DNA of 11,749 bases, from NCBI GenBank assembly GCA_910579055.1, contig CAJTSU010000007.1:1-11749 (forward strand). Reading direction: 5' to 3'. Positions 4,861-11,748 of this stretch are shown piece by piece (position 1 is the stretch's first letter; every line of letters begins with the position of its first letter). The notes under the pieces were generated by a model. The model was not told the origin of the DNA, searched no databases, and worked only from the letters and a program-made list of their open reading frames with translations. The DNA comes from an uncultured Mailhella sp. GTDB taxonomy: Bacteria; Desulfobacterota; Desulfovibrionia; Desulfovibrionales; Desulfovibrionaceae. The position numbers and the translations under genes were made by a program.

Positions 4861-4922
4861 AAAAAAGTATACATCGTGTGTATTTTTGTCAAGAAAAAAA
4901 TACACACGATGTATACTTTTTT
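4861..4922 (-). promoter_or_regulatory. hicAB 2 promoter and operator with perfect 27-bp inverted repeat
   Basis: Bases 4861-4887 and 4896-4922 are perfect reverse complements, with core GTATACATCGTGTGTATT and an eight-base spacer. On the minus strand TTGACA (4887-4892) lies in the spacer, and TATACT (4866-4871) lies within the left arm at a short 15-base spacing. The repeat is most simply the HicB operator. Since its stem ends in six T on either strand, it could also terminate the packaging transcript arriving from the right. Confidence 0.85.
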
Positions 4923-4956
4923 AAAGAATACCTAAGCTCCAAAATCAGGAACACCT

Positions 4957-5166
4957 TCAATCCTTCACTTCCCGCCGTCTCCTGCCCCGGATGCGCTCCC
5001 TCCTCCACTGGGTGATCATGGCGATATCGCTCGTCCACTCCCCGGCAATCTTGACCGCGGGAAAGTCCTCGCACGCGATAAGGCGGCGCATGGTGTTGGG
5101 GCTGCGGCCCATATACGCGGCTATCTCCTTCAGGCCGCTCAGGGCGGGACGGTCGGCGTCTACCAT
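4957..5166 (-). CDS. Small helix-turn-helix phage protein
   Basis: 69 residues. LKEIAAYMGRSPNTMRRLIA followed by FPAVKIAGEWTSDIAMITQW is a MerR/excisionase-like winged helix, ending in a very basic tail (RRERIRGRRRREVKD). The ATG at 5166 overlaps the stop of the terminase gene (ATGGTAG) and has GGAGG upstream, so it is translationally coupled to terminase. Small HTH proteins of this type bind DNA for packaging, excision or regulation; which applies here is not clear. A longer frame starting at 5298 is a shadow of the terminase gene. Confidence 0.75.
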   Translation of the reverse strand: MVDADRPALSGLKEIAAYMGRSPNTMRRLIACEDFPAVKIAGEWTSDIAMITQWRRERIRGRRRREVKD

Positions 5167-7013
5167 GCGAACCTCCGCTCGCGGGGCGCGGATTCGGCTG
5201 GAACCTCTTCCGGCACCTCGTCGCGGCCGGCCAGATGTTCCAGCATCCGGCCCAGGCTCGGCGTCCATGACGGATGCACGCAGGCCGTGGCCATGCACAA
5301 AGCGTCAAAATAATGGTTGTCCCGGCGCTTGCGCCGCCAGGACTGACGGCCCGAGGCGTCGCGCACCAGCTCCTCGGCCGTGAGCTGCACGGCCAGATCC
5401 TCGCCGCAGTCCCGATGCAGGCGCAGGGGCTGACGGGCCTCCGGAGACATGCGGGCCGTGACCAGCCGCTTGAAATAGTCGGTGTCCAGCAGGTACAGAC
5501 GCAAGCCGTTTTTTATCGGGATGCGTTTGTGCGGCGTGCGCTCCTGAAGCGTCCACCTGACCGGCGGCGTCTGGGCGTGGGCGTTGCCCTTGGTGGCCAT
5601 GAGCAGTTCCTGCCCGTGCTCGGCCACAAACCGTATGCACTCCTCGCCGCGCGTCACGGCCTCGCTGTCTTCGCCTCGAGTGCCGCCGGAGTCGATGGCC
5701 ACGCGCCACAGGGGCACGAGCGCGCCGTCTTCCGCGCCTTCCGTTCCCTCGGCGGGGTACAGGGTTTCAAAGCAGAATCCTGCCACCTCCTTCCAGTCGT
5801 ACAGGCGTCCGTAGTCGACCACGGCGCAGGCCAGCTTGTCCGTCCAGGCGCAGACCACATAGTAAAAACCGCGTTTCTGCATGTCGATGCCGGCAGTGAG
5901 CGCCACGTATCCCGCGGGCAGCACGCGCGGGGGGAGCTCCGGGTCACGCAGGGAAAGCACTGTTTCAGCCTCGGACGCGGCCACAACGGGCTTGTAGGGC
6001 CGCGCCCAGAAGCCGTTGTCATACCCCTGTATGACGGCGGGGTCATCGGAACTTTCAACGGTCAGCCTGGCGGAAGCCACTTCCGAAAGCGAGACGGCGG
6101 AGGACAGTACCGCCGGCAGATGGAACCCGATGCGGCGCGCTCCAGAATCCGGCTGTTCGGAGCGCCATTCTCCACGAGCCACGGCCATGTCCCGCGCATA
6201 ATCGTTCCAGTGATATCGGCAATGCGGGCAGCGGTAGCGGCCCAGCTTTTCCCGGCGCACGCGCACGGGGTCTTTGACGTTGTGCTCGGTGATGATGTTT
6301 TCCTCGCGCATCACCTGGGACACGCCGCAGGCGGGGCACACGACGTAATACTCACGCATCTCGTCCACGCTCTCCAGGTCGCGCCAGATACTGGATTCCT
6401 CCCCGCCCACGGGTTTGCTCACGCGCATGATTTTACGCGCGTAAGAGTAGGAGCGCGTCCGCTCCCGGAAATCGGTGAGAGGATCGCCCTGGCCGGTTAT
6501 GCTGCGATACAGCCCTTCCTCGTCCAGAAACAGATCCTTGACGCTGATGGTCGCGCGATCCGAGGCCGCCGCGGCGGAAGCGATATAGATGGCTCCATCC
6601 GGAAAGAGCACCTTGCCCGCCTTTATCCCGCGCAGCTTCCTGCCGGTGGGGCGTGTGCGCCGCAGCAGGGGCTTCAGCTTGGCCTCGATGACCTTGCCCG
6701 CACTGCCGTCGTCCGGCATGGCCAGCATCTTGGGCCCGGGCCGTCTGGCCACGGAATAGGCGAGACAGGCGTCCAGGGCCAGGGTCTTGCCTGACCGGGG
6801 CGCGCCGCAGACAATGACTTCCTCCACGCGCGGATTGCCCCAGGCGTCCATGATGCCCGCCAGATAGGGATTGACGTCCCGACGGTAACGCGCTCCGGCA
6901 TACGGGCCGTCCGGCACAATGAGATGCCGGGCGGCCCACTCGCTTACGCTCATGGGCACGGGCCGCGCGAATACGGCCCGCTCCCCGTCAGTAAGATGCA
7001 GACGCTGTCGCAT
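5160..7013 (-). CDS. terL: Phage terminase large subunit, GpA type
   Basis: 617 residues, near full length for the lambda GpA family. The ATPase domain shows Walker A GAPRSGKT (70-77) and Walker B LFLDEE (161-166). A zinc-finger-like pair follows (CPAC at 226-229, CPHC at 262-265). The nuclease domain has the expected acidic residues at GIDMQ (Asp377), AIDSGG (Asp441) and NHYFDAL (Asp570). It cuts and pumps phage DNA into proheads. It overlaps the upstream Cys-rich gene by 26 bases and the downstream HTH gene by seven. All motifs look intact, although no portal or capsid gene follows it. Confidence 0.95.
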   Translation of the reverse strand: MRQRLHLTDGERAVFARPVPMSVSEWAARHLIVPDGPYAGARYRRDVNPYLAGIMDAWGNPRVEEVIVCGAPRSGKTLALDACLAYSVARRPGPKMLAMPDDGSAGKVIEAKLKPLLRRTRPTGRKLRGIKAGKVLFPDGAIYIASAAAASDRATISVKDLFLDEEGLYRSITGQGDPLTDFRERTRSYSYARKIMRVSKPVGGEESSIWRDLESVDEMREYYVVCPACGVSQVMREENIITEHNVKDPVRVRREKLGRYRCPHCRYHWNDYARDMAVARGEWRSEQPDSGARRIGFHLPAVLSSAVSLSEVASARLTVESSDDPAVIQGYDNGFWARPYKPVVAASEAETVLSLRDPELPPRVLPAGYVALTAGIDMQKRGFYYVVCAWTDKLACAVVDYGRLYDWKEVAGFCFETLYPAEGTEGAEDGALVPLWRVAIDSGGTRGEDSEAVTRGEECIRFVAEHGQELLMATKGNAHAQTPPVRWTLQERTPHKRIPIKNGLRLYLLDTDYFKRLVTARMSPEARQPLRLHRDCGEDLAVQLTAEELVRDASGRQSWRRKRRDNHYFDALCMATACVHPSWTPSLGRMLEHLAGRDEVPEEVPAESAPRERRFAW

Positions 7014-7227
7014 GCCTTCTCGTCTCCCGTGCCGCGGTCAGCCTTTCGGCCGCAGCCGCTCGCTGCTCATCCGTAAGTTGGCGCCGTCCCGACCCGGGCC
7101 GCCTGCCGAAGCGGTAAGGGTAGAGCGGACAATTCTCAATACAGCAGTGCGCGACCTCGTGACGGCTGCCGGCGCAGCAGTCCAGGCACTTGGCCCGCAT
7201 AGCCTTCAGGGGTGTCATTCTCTCCAT
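6988..7227 (-). CDS. Cysteine-rich small phage protein
   Basis: 79 residues. The core MTPLKAMRAKCLDCCAGS followed by HEVAHCCIENCPLYPYRFGR contains six cysteines and a histidine and matches a widespread phage or plasmid protein type whose function I do not know; it probably binds zinc. I chose the ATG at 7227 for its GGAGG upstream; the frame extends to 7266 without a site. It starts one base after the stop of the terminase small subunit-like gene. Confidence 0.8.
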   Translation of the reverse strand: MERMTPLKAMRAKCLDCCAGSRHEVAHCCIENCPLYPYRFGRRPGSGRRQLTDEQRAAAAERLTAARETRRHATASASY

Positions 7228-7228
7228 G

Positions 7229-7813
7229 TCACAGTTCCTCCGTCGGTACGCCAGGTTCGATATCATCCCGATCTCCGGTTACAAATTCACGTTCCCTGCT
7301 CCATGCGTCCATCCAGTCGGCGGTGGCGTCGGTCCACCAGATGATGAGCTCTTGCAGGCTGTCCGGATTGCCGTGTACCAGGTCGATAATGCGCGGCCCC
7401 GCCCGGTGGATGAACCCTTCAATTTCCGCCTTGAAAAACACGGCCCGGGCCGCCAGTTCGTCCTCGTGAGCCCGCACGGGCATGACCAGGCCGCTCTCCT
7501 TTTGCAGCTTGATGCGCTCCCGTTCCGCCTTGACGGCGCGCCAATCGGCATCGGCGCTCAAACGCCCCACGGCAGCGGCCTGGGCCTGGGCATCTTCAAT
7601 GCGGGCCGTGGGAGTCAGGTTGACCGCCGCATACCCGAGCAGTGCCGGAACCTCGAACAGTCCGGCGGCATTGCAGGCTATCAGCCCCTTCCGCACATGC
7701 TGGCTGAACAGGCTTTTGCTCACCCTATACCCGGAGGCCTGGAGCCATGCCACGGCGGCGAGCTGGGTCCGAAACATCCGCACGGCGGCAGGAACATCGG
7801 CGGGGGCGCTCAT
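7229..7813 (-). CDS. terS: Terminase small subunit-like (Nu1-type) protein
   Basis: 194 residues. The N-terminal region (about 10-65: LAAVAWLQASGYRVSKSLFS) looks like the winged helix of Nu1-type DNA recognition subunits. The middle (90-150: AVKAERERIKLQKESGLVMP, then ELAARAVFFKAEIEGFIHRA) has the charged helix and conserved G(L/K)(V/L)(M/V)P turn seen in such proteins. Position just ahead of the large terminase gene supports the assignment. The start at 7813 has GGGAG upstream and overlaps the preceding stop (ATGA). Confidence 0.75.
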   Translation of the reverse strand: MSAPADVPAAVRMFRTQLAAVAWLQASGYRVSKSLFSQHVRKGLIACNAAGLFEVPALLGYAAVNLTPTARIEDAQAQAAAVGRLSADADWRAVKAERERIKLQKESGLVMPVRAHEDELAARAVFFKAEIEGFIHRAGPRIIDLVHGNPDSLQELIIWWTDATADWMDAWSREREFVTGDRDDIEPGVPTEEL

Positions 7814-8037
7814 CGCAATGTCTCCCATGCGCCATGCAGGACAGGTTCCAGATATGCCCAGGAATCGCCAAATTCGATGTCCAGGCGCGAAACGCCAATG
7901 GCCCACCAGGTTTGGCCGATACGATACCCGACAAGGCAGTTGTACGGCATCCGGATCAGCACCGGCCGCCAGGGCAGAGGCAGTGTTTCCGGCGTGCCGT
8001 CATAGGTGACGCGGTCAAGATTGCAGATCATTTGCAT
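7810..8037 (-). CDS. Small conserved-looking phage protein, unknown function
   Basis: 75 residues (MQMICNLDRVTYDGTPETLP), rich in aromatic residues (YRIGQTWWAIGVSRLDIEFG), which suggests a small beta fold. I recognise no family. AGGAGG lies four bases before the ATG at 8037 and ten before the ATG at 8031; either could be used. Four-base overlap with the next gene (ATGA) and ten-base overlap with the previous gene show it is part of the packaging operon. Confidence 0.65.
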   Translation of the reverse strand: MQMICNLDRVTYDGTPETLPLPWRPVLIRMPYNCLVGYRIGQTWWAIGVSRLDIEFGDSWAYLEPVLHGAWETLR

Positions 8038-8363
8038 GAGGCCTCCTCATGTGCTGCTCGATTGAGCAGGTTTCCATAACGATGCACAAAGCCGAAAAGT
8101 TCAGTCCGACGCGCATCGGACCAGCGCTCATGACCGTGTAGCCGGAAATCGTCTCCGACCGCTTCCAGGCGCAGGCCCTGCCCTTCCAGGCAAAGCCGCA
8201 CGGCTTCCACGTCGTCGGAAAAATACAGGCGATGCAGCGGGTAGAATGTACGCAAAAACTCCAGGCGTTCGGCTTCGTCTTGCAGACGCGCGGCCTTTTC
8301 TTCCGGCGTCTTGGTCTTGAGCTCCAGCCCCCGAAAGGTGTAGGCGTCCGTCACGGTCTGCAT
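8028..8363 (-). CDS. Hypothetical protein, first gene of the packaging operon
   Basis: 111 residues (MQTVTDAYTFRGLELKTKTP), with a charged helical segment (about 20-45) and no domain I recognise. I chose the ATG at 8363, preceded by GGAGG; the frame is open to 8606, but that extension translates a homopyrimidine tract into poly-lysine and is not credible. It overlaps the next gene by ten bases. Confidence 0.65.
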   Translation of the reverse strand: MQTVTDAYTFRGLELKTKTPEEKAARLQDEAERLEFLRTFYPLHRLYFSDDVEAVRLCLEGQGLRLEAVGDDFRLHGHERWSDARRTELFGFVHRYGNLLNRAAHEEASCK

Positions 8364-8621
8364 GACGCGCCTCCGGAAATGCCAACCAGGAAAGAAGCGT
8401 TTTGGACTTTTAAACCTAAAGGTCCAACATATTAACTTCTTTTTTTTCTTTCTTTTTTTCTTTTTTGGAACAATTGGATAATTTAAGAGGGGTAGATAGT
8501 ATTCCCGCGCGCGTGCGCGCGCGATGAGGACTTTCCCGGGGAGATTTGGTCCAAAGGTTCCAGGGCGGCTGTTCGCAAAGCAAACAGGCCAAAGACAAAG
8601 GTCCAAAAGGGGAATGGATGG
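8364..8621. promoter_or_regulatory. Leader region of the packaging operon, with repeats and unusual DNA
   Basis: This gap between helicase and packaging genes contains GGTCCAA at 8421, 8549 and 8600, two of them within the identical decamer AAAGGTCCAA (8418 and 8597), and an inverted TTTTGGACTTT at 8400. It also has a 31-base pure pyrimidine tract (8436-8466) and an 18-base alternating purine-pyrimidine block of CG steps (8506-8523). The repeats look like regulator or replication protein sites; an AT-rich part (8469-8482) may hold a promoter. Confidence 0.5.
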
Positions 8622-10049
8622 CTAGCTTGCTTCCCATTTCATTTCTCCCTTGTATTTATTCTCAATTCTTTCCTTTATCCGGTGTCCGAGATAGACCTTC
8701 CGACCTTTTTTGGCTCGCGTCAGATGCTGTCCGACAAGACGGCCGAAGCTGTGTATCGACGGCGGATTTTTCCCATAGTTGTCCTTGAACCATGCCTTGA
8801 ACAACTCATAGAGATCATTGGCATAAATATAATCATCGAACGCCTCCAGGCATTCTTCAATAAATTCGGCCGCAAGGTCTTCTTCTCTGCGATATGAGGC
8901 CGTAGCCGCCTTGACCGCTTCGGGCGCTTCCAGTCCTTCTTCCACATACGCCATGTACCCCCGGGCAATCCACGCCAGGACGCCAGATGCCTCCTGTTCA
9001 ATGATGTCCCTTTTGAGATTCTGCCGGCGCTGGCGCTGATTGGTGCCGGGCCGGGGATTGTCCACAAAGCGGCGGTTTTCCCCAGGCTCGCTTGCCCAGG
9101 TCAGGCGCAGGCCTTTGAGCGTCATGATCGCCGGGGTCGGGGCATTGGGGCTTTCCGGCCGCCCTTGATCAAGCAGCATTTCCACTGGCATGGGAGCAGC
9201 ATAATCACCCGTGATCGCATACAGAATTTCAAAAAGCGTTGTTTTTCCGGAGTCACCTTCCTCACCGAGCAGGATCACAAATATCTTTTCCGTCACCTTG
9301 CCAAAGTAGGCATAGCCAATAAGCTTGTGAAAATAGGCTGCCACCTCCGGGCGATCTCCAAAGACTTCCAAGACTGTTTGTTCCCATAGTGGTGCTTGCG
9401 CGTCGATGCCTTTCCACTCCGCGTGGCAAGAGCGCGTAATGTAGTCCTCCGGTCGGCCCGGACGGCTCTCGCCCGTTCGCAGATCGAGCAAACCATTGGT
9501 GCAGCCCAGGATATACGGGTCAACATCGAGTTGATTGGCAGGCACCAGCAGGGGAGTGTCATTGGCAAGTGACATCTTGAGGCAGGCTCCGACTCCTTTT
9601 AGGGTATGCAGTTGATTGATTGCACAGAGGAATACCCCCGCATTCTGCTTATGGAACCCTGCCGCCTCCCTATCTTCCTCGGCTATGGCATTCCTCCGGG
9701 CTTCTTCTTCCCGAGCCTTGGCCTTGCCAAACTCCTCCGCGACTTTTTCCACCGCGGCCTCGGCTTGCTGATCGTACATCTCCGCCCATAAATGCCCCTG
9801 CCATTGCAGCCAATATTTGCCTTCCGGCACAAAAACCATTTTGCCGCGCATGAGTTCGGCAAACAGCAGACCATTGCCCTTGTCCCGAGCCCGGGCGCAG
9901 TCAAGCAGATAACCTTGCGCAAAACCTTTCGGCTCCGGTTTGTCTGTCTTCTTTTCCTCTTTCTGCCGTGCGGCCTGTTCTTTTTGCTCCTGTTTGACGC
10001 GCTCCCTGACGTTCCGGCGGATATCTGCTGCCTTGCCGCGCTTGCTCAT
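8622..10049 (-). CDS. D5/P4-type superfamily 3 phage helicase, with internal deletion
   Basis: 475 residues. After a charged N-terminus comes a D5_N-like region (about 45-225: FAQGYLLDCARARDKGNGLL, MVFVPEGKYWLQWQGHLW, LGCTNGLLDLRTGE). Walker A is GEEGDSGKT (262-270) and the Walker B-like segment is LKGLRLTWASEPGE (311-324). Normally about 65-70 residues with motif B' (GGD), sensor motif C (LLTN) and the RR/PF segment follow; here NRRF joins directly to FVDNPRPGTNQR. A C-terminal winged helix is present (390-470). ATP binding may remain, but unwinding is doubtful. No primase domain is seen. The start has GGAGG upstream. Confidence 0.85.
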   Translation of the reverse strand: MSKRGKAADIRRNVRERVKQEQKEQAARQKEEKKTDKPEPKGFAQGYLLDCARARDKGNGLLFAELMRGKMVFVPEGKYWLQWQGHLWAEMYDQQAEAAVEKVAEEFGKAKAREEEARRNAIAEEDREAAGFHKQNAGVFLCAINQLHTLKGVGACLKMSLANDTPLLVPANQLDVDPYILGCTNGLLDLRTGESRPGRPEDYITRSCHAEWKGIDAQAPLWEQTVLEVFGDRPEVAAYFHKLIGYAYFGKVTEKIFVILLGEEGDSGKTTLFEILYAITGDYAAPMPVEMLLDQGRPESPNAPTPAIMTLKGLRLTWASEPGENRRFVDNPRPGTNQRQRRQNLKRDIIEQEASGVLAWIARGYMAYVEEGLEAPEAVKAATASYRREEDLAAEFIEECLEAFDDYIYANDLYELFKAWFKDNYGKNPPSIHSFGRLVGQHLTRAKKGRKVYLGHRIKERIENKYKGEMKWEAS

Positions 10050-10476
10050 ACGGCAGCCTCCGCATGCACCCGGAGCCCCCAGCCTCGATCTCTCTTCGCC
10101 ACTGTCTCTTTGCCGATATTGAGCAGTTCAGTTTTCTACGGATTTTTTCCACAAAAATCTTGAGACCACTTGCGCCTCGCTTCGCACCGCAAATAGTTGG
10201 GACGGAAGAGGACCCGCATGCTCCTTCAGCAGGTGGACATTTGGTAAGATATTTTATGAAAAAAAGACAGCGCGCGGAGAGGCAAACCGTTCTGGAAAGC
10301 GGGCTTCGCCCGCAAAGAGGAAACGTCCGCAAACTCATAACAAGCAATGGATAAAAAAAAGGATAAAGTGGACGTTGTAAAAGGACGAAGAAAACGGGAA
10401 AAAGTCGTCCTTGATCTTTATCTTTTTTTGTATATTTTGGGGGCTGTGTGTGTGTGCCATTGTGTAAAGCATTCCG
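10050..10476. other. Gene-free stretch between helicase and tRNA fragment
   Basis: About 430 bases with no credible gene. It has a GCGGGC/GCCCGC hairpin with a three-base loop (10299-10313), a GGACGA/TCGTCC hairpin followed by a T-rich tail (10383-10424), repeated GGATAAA (10348 and 10361) and a (TG)6 run (10445-10456). An upstream promoter for the helicase and the end of the phage attachment region are expected here, but I cannot place either with confidence. Confidence 0.5.
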
Positions 10477-10526
10477 TTGGCCTCCAGAGCTGTAGGCCTG
10501 GCGTTCGAATCGCCACAGGCGCACCA
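10477..10526 (+). other. 3' tRNA fragment, probable phage attachment site
   Basis: The 3' part of a tRNA is clear: a T arm TGGCG-TTCGAAT-CGCCA (10499-10515), the acceptor strand CAGGCGC (10516-10522), discriminator A and encoded CCA ending at 10526. Preceding bases resemble an anticodon arm (TTGGC-CTCCAGA-GCTGT) and variable loop AGGCC, but the stem is only partly paired. The matching acceptor strand GCGCCTG and a D arm are missing upstream. The acceptor and variable loop resemble tRNA-Arg. Such 3' fragments are left on one side when a phage integrates into a tRNA gene. Confidence 0.7.
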
Positions 10527-10534
10527 TAAAAAAT

Positions 10535-10573
10535 TCAGGCAGTTACCATTTTTAATGGGCTGCCTTTTTTTCT
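10535..10573 (+). terminator. Intrinsic terminator after the tRNA fragment
   Basis: AGGCAG and CTGCCT pair around an inner CCATT/AATGG stem and are followed by seven T; A-rich sequence precedes the stem. It looks like the original terminator of the tRNA gene, retained with its 3' end. Confidence 0.8.
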
Positions 10574-10617
10574 ATGAGAGACATCCTCCTCTTGAGGGAA
10601 TTTTGAGGCCTGTCATC

Positions 10618-11598
10618 ATGCCGATACTGTCCAGCCGTTATCAAGCGCCTTTCTGGCTGCGTAATCCCCACGTCAATACCATATGGCCGGTATTGTTCCG
10701 GCGCATGAACATTCCTGCCGAAGAAGCCTTTTCTTGCCGAAAGGTGCGGCTGGATACGCAAGACGGAGACTTTCTGGATGTGGACAGCTATAGCCCACGG
10801 CCTAGCATGCAGGAGCGGGGGGTAGCCATACTTTCCCATGGCTTGGAAGGCAACAGCCGGCGCAAGTATATTCTGGGTCTGACCCGGCTCCTGTTGCGCG
10901 CAGGCTTTCATGTGCTGGCCTGGAACATGCGCAGTTGTTCCGGTGTGCCCAACCGTACGCGGCGCCTGTATCATATGGGCTTCACGGAAGACCTGGCCAC
11001 TGTCGTCCGTCATGCCGAAAGCATGGACAGACCTATCTTACTGGCCGGTTTCAGCATGGGCGGCAATCAGACGTGCATGTATCTGGCCAAGGGGCCGGTT
11101 TCGCCACTGGTGCGCGCCGCGATTGCCATTTCTGTGCCCTGTGATCTGGCAGGAGCGGCCCGCGTCATGGACGGCCCTTCCTGCCGCATCTACCTGCGCT
11201 ATTTTTTGCGAACCATGATCCCCAAGGTGCAAGAAAAGGCCGCCCGCTACCAGGACTACCCTTCCGTGGAAGGCATTGATAAATTCCGGACCTTCGCGGA
11301 ATTCGACAACCGCTTCACCGCTCCAATCTACGGTTATGGAAGCGCCTTGGAATACTGGAGCGACAACAGTATACTTCCCTGGTTACCAGGCCTTACAACG
11401 CCTGTGTATATGCTGCTGGCGCAGGATGACCCTTTTTGCTCGCCTTCCTGCTATCCGCGCGAGGCGGCGAACAACAATCCCTATCTGCATCTGGAGGTAG
11501 CTCCGCACGGCGGGCATGTGGGTTTTGTTCAGCCCGGCCATATCTACTACAGTGAACAGCGTTCACTGGAGTTTGTCCGGCAGATCTGGAACTTTTAG
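10618..11598 (+). CDS. yheT: YheT-family alpha/beta hydrolase
   Basis: 326 residues, full length for the family. After FWLRNPHVNTIWP, typical of YheT proteins, come an oxyanion-hole segment SHGLEGNS (73-80), the nucleophile elbow GFSMGGN (Ser146), the acid AQDDPF (Asp271) and the histidine motif HGGHVGF (His300). The family acts on esters or lipids in the cytoplasm, with no firmly known substrate. I chose the ATG at 10618 because it begins the conserved N-terminus and has GAGG nine bases upstream; the frame continues upstream through the terminator and tRNA fragment. This is probably a host gene flanking the element. Confidence 0.9.
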   Translation: MPILSSRYQAPFWLRNPHVNTIWPVLFRRMNIPAEEAFSCRKVRLDTQDGDFLDVDSYSPRPSMQERGVAILSHGLEGNSRRKYILGLTRLLLRAGFHVLAWNMRSCSGVPNRTRRLYHMGFTEDLATVVRHAESMDRPILLAGFSMGGNQTCMYLAKGPVSPLVRAAIAISVPCDLAGAARVMDGPSCRIYLRYFLRTMIPKVQEKAARYQDYPSVEGIDKFRTFAEFDNRFTAPIYGYGSALEYWSDNSILPWLPGLTTPVYMLLAQDDPFCSPSCYPREAANNNPYLHLEVAPHGGHVGFVQPGHIYYSEQRSLEFVRQIWNF

Positions 11599-11607
11599 AA
11601 TCTTTCC

Positions 11608-11748
11608 TCATCAAAAATTCCTTTGTGGTTTGAGACCTCCCCCTTCAGAGGGAAAAAAGTAGTTGACAAGACGGCGAAGCCGATGAAATCCTTTTCCGTA
11701 CTCCCTCCCCTCAGGGAGGGGCAATCCGCACGCCCCCTATCCGTCGGC
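11608..11748 (+). repeat. Dispersed repeat, copy B
   Basis: Inverted partner of 771-907, starting ten bases after the YheT stop codon and reaching the window edge. It contains a strong hairpin CCCTCC-CCTCA-GGGAGG (11703-11719). Since it lies outside the tRNA fragment, this repeat family belongs to the host chromosome rather than to the phage element. Confidence 0.85.

Noticed and set aside
5274..6794. Long plus-strand open frame (506 codons) opposite terminase
   Set aside because: It is the antisense shadow of the GC-rich terminase gene; product has no recognisable motif and no ribosome site.
8364..8606. N-terminal extension of the 8028-8363 gene
   Set aside because: It would translate the pyrimidine tract into a long lysine run and bypass the strong GGAGG at the 8363 start.
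10450..10526. Complete tRNA gene
   Set aside because: A 77-base frame can be drawn, but the 5' acceptor pairs poorly, the D arm does not form and conserved D-loop bases are absent. Only the 3' part is tRNA-like.
9901..10527. Minus-strand open frame of 208 codons upstream of the helicase
   Set aside because: It overlaps the helicase start in another frame and the tRNA fragment, has no ribosome site and contains no known domain.
10347..10529. Plus-strand open frame with lysine-rich start
   Set aside because: No Shine-Dalgarno and it runs through the tRNA fragment.
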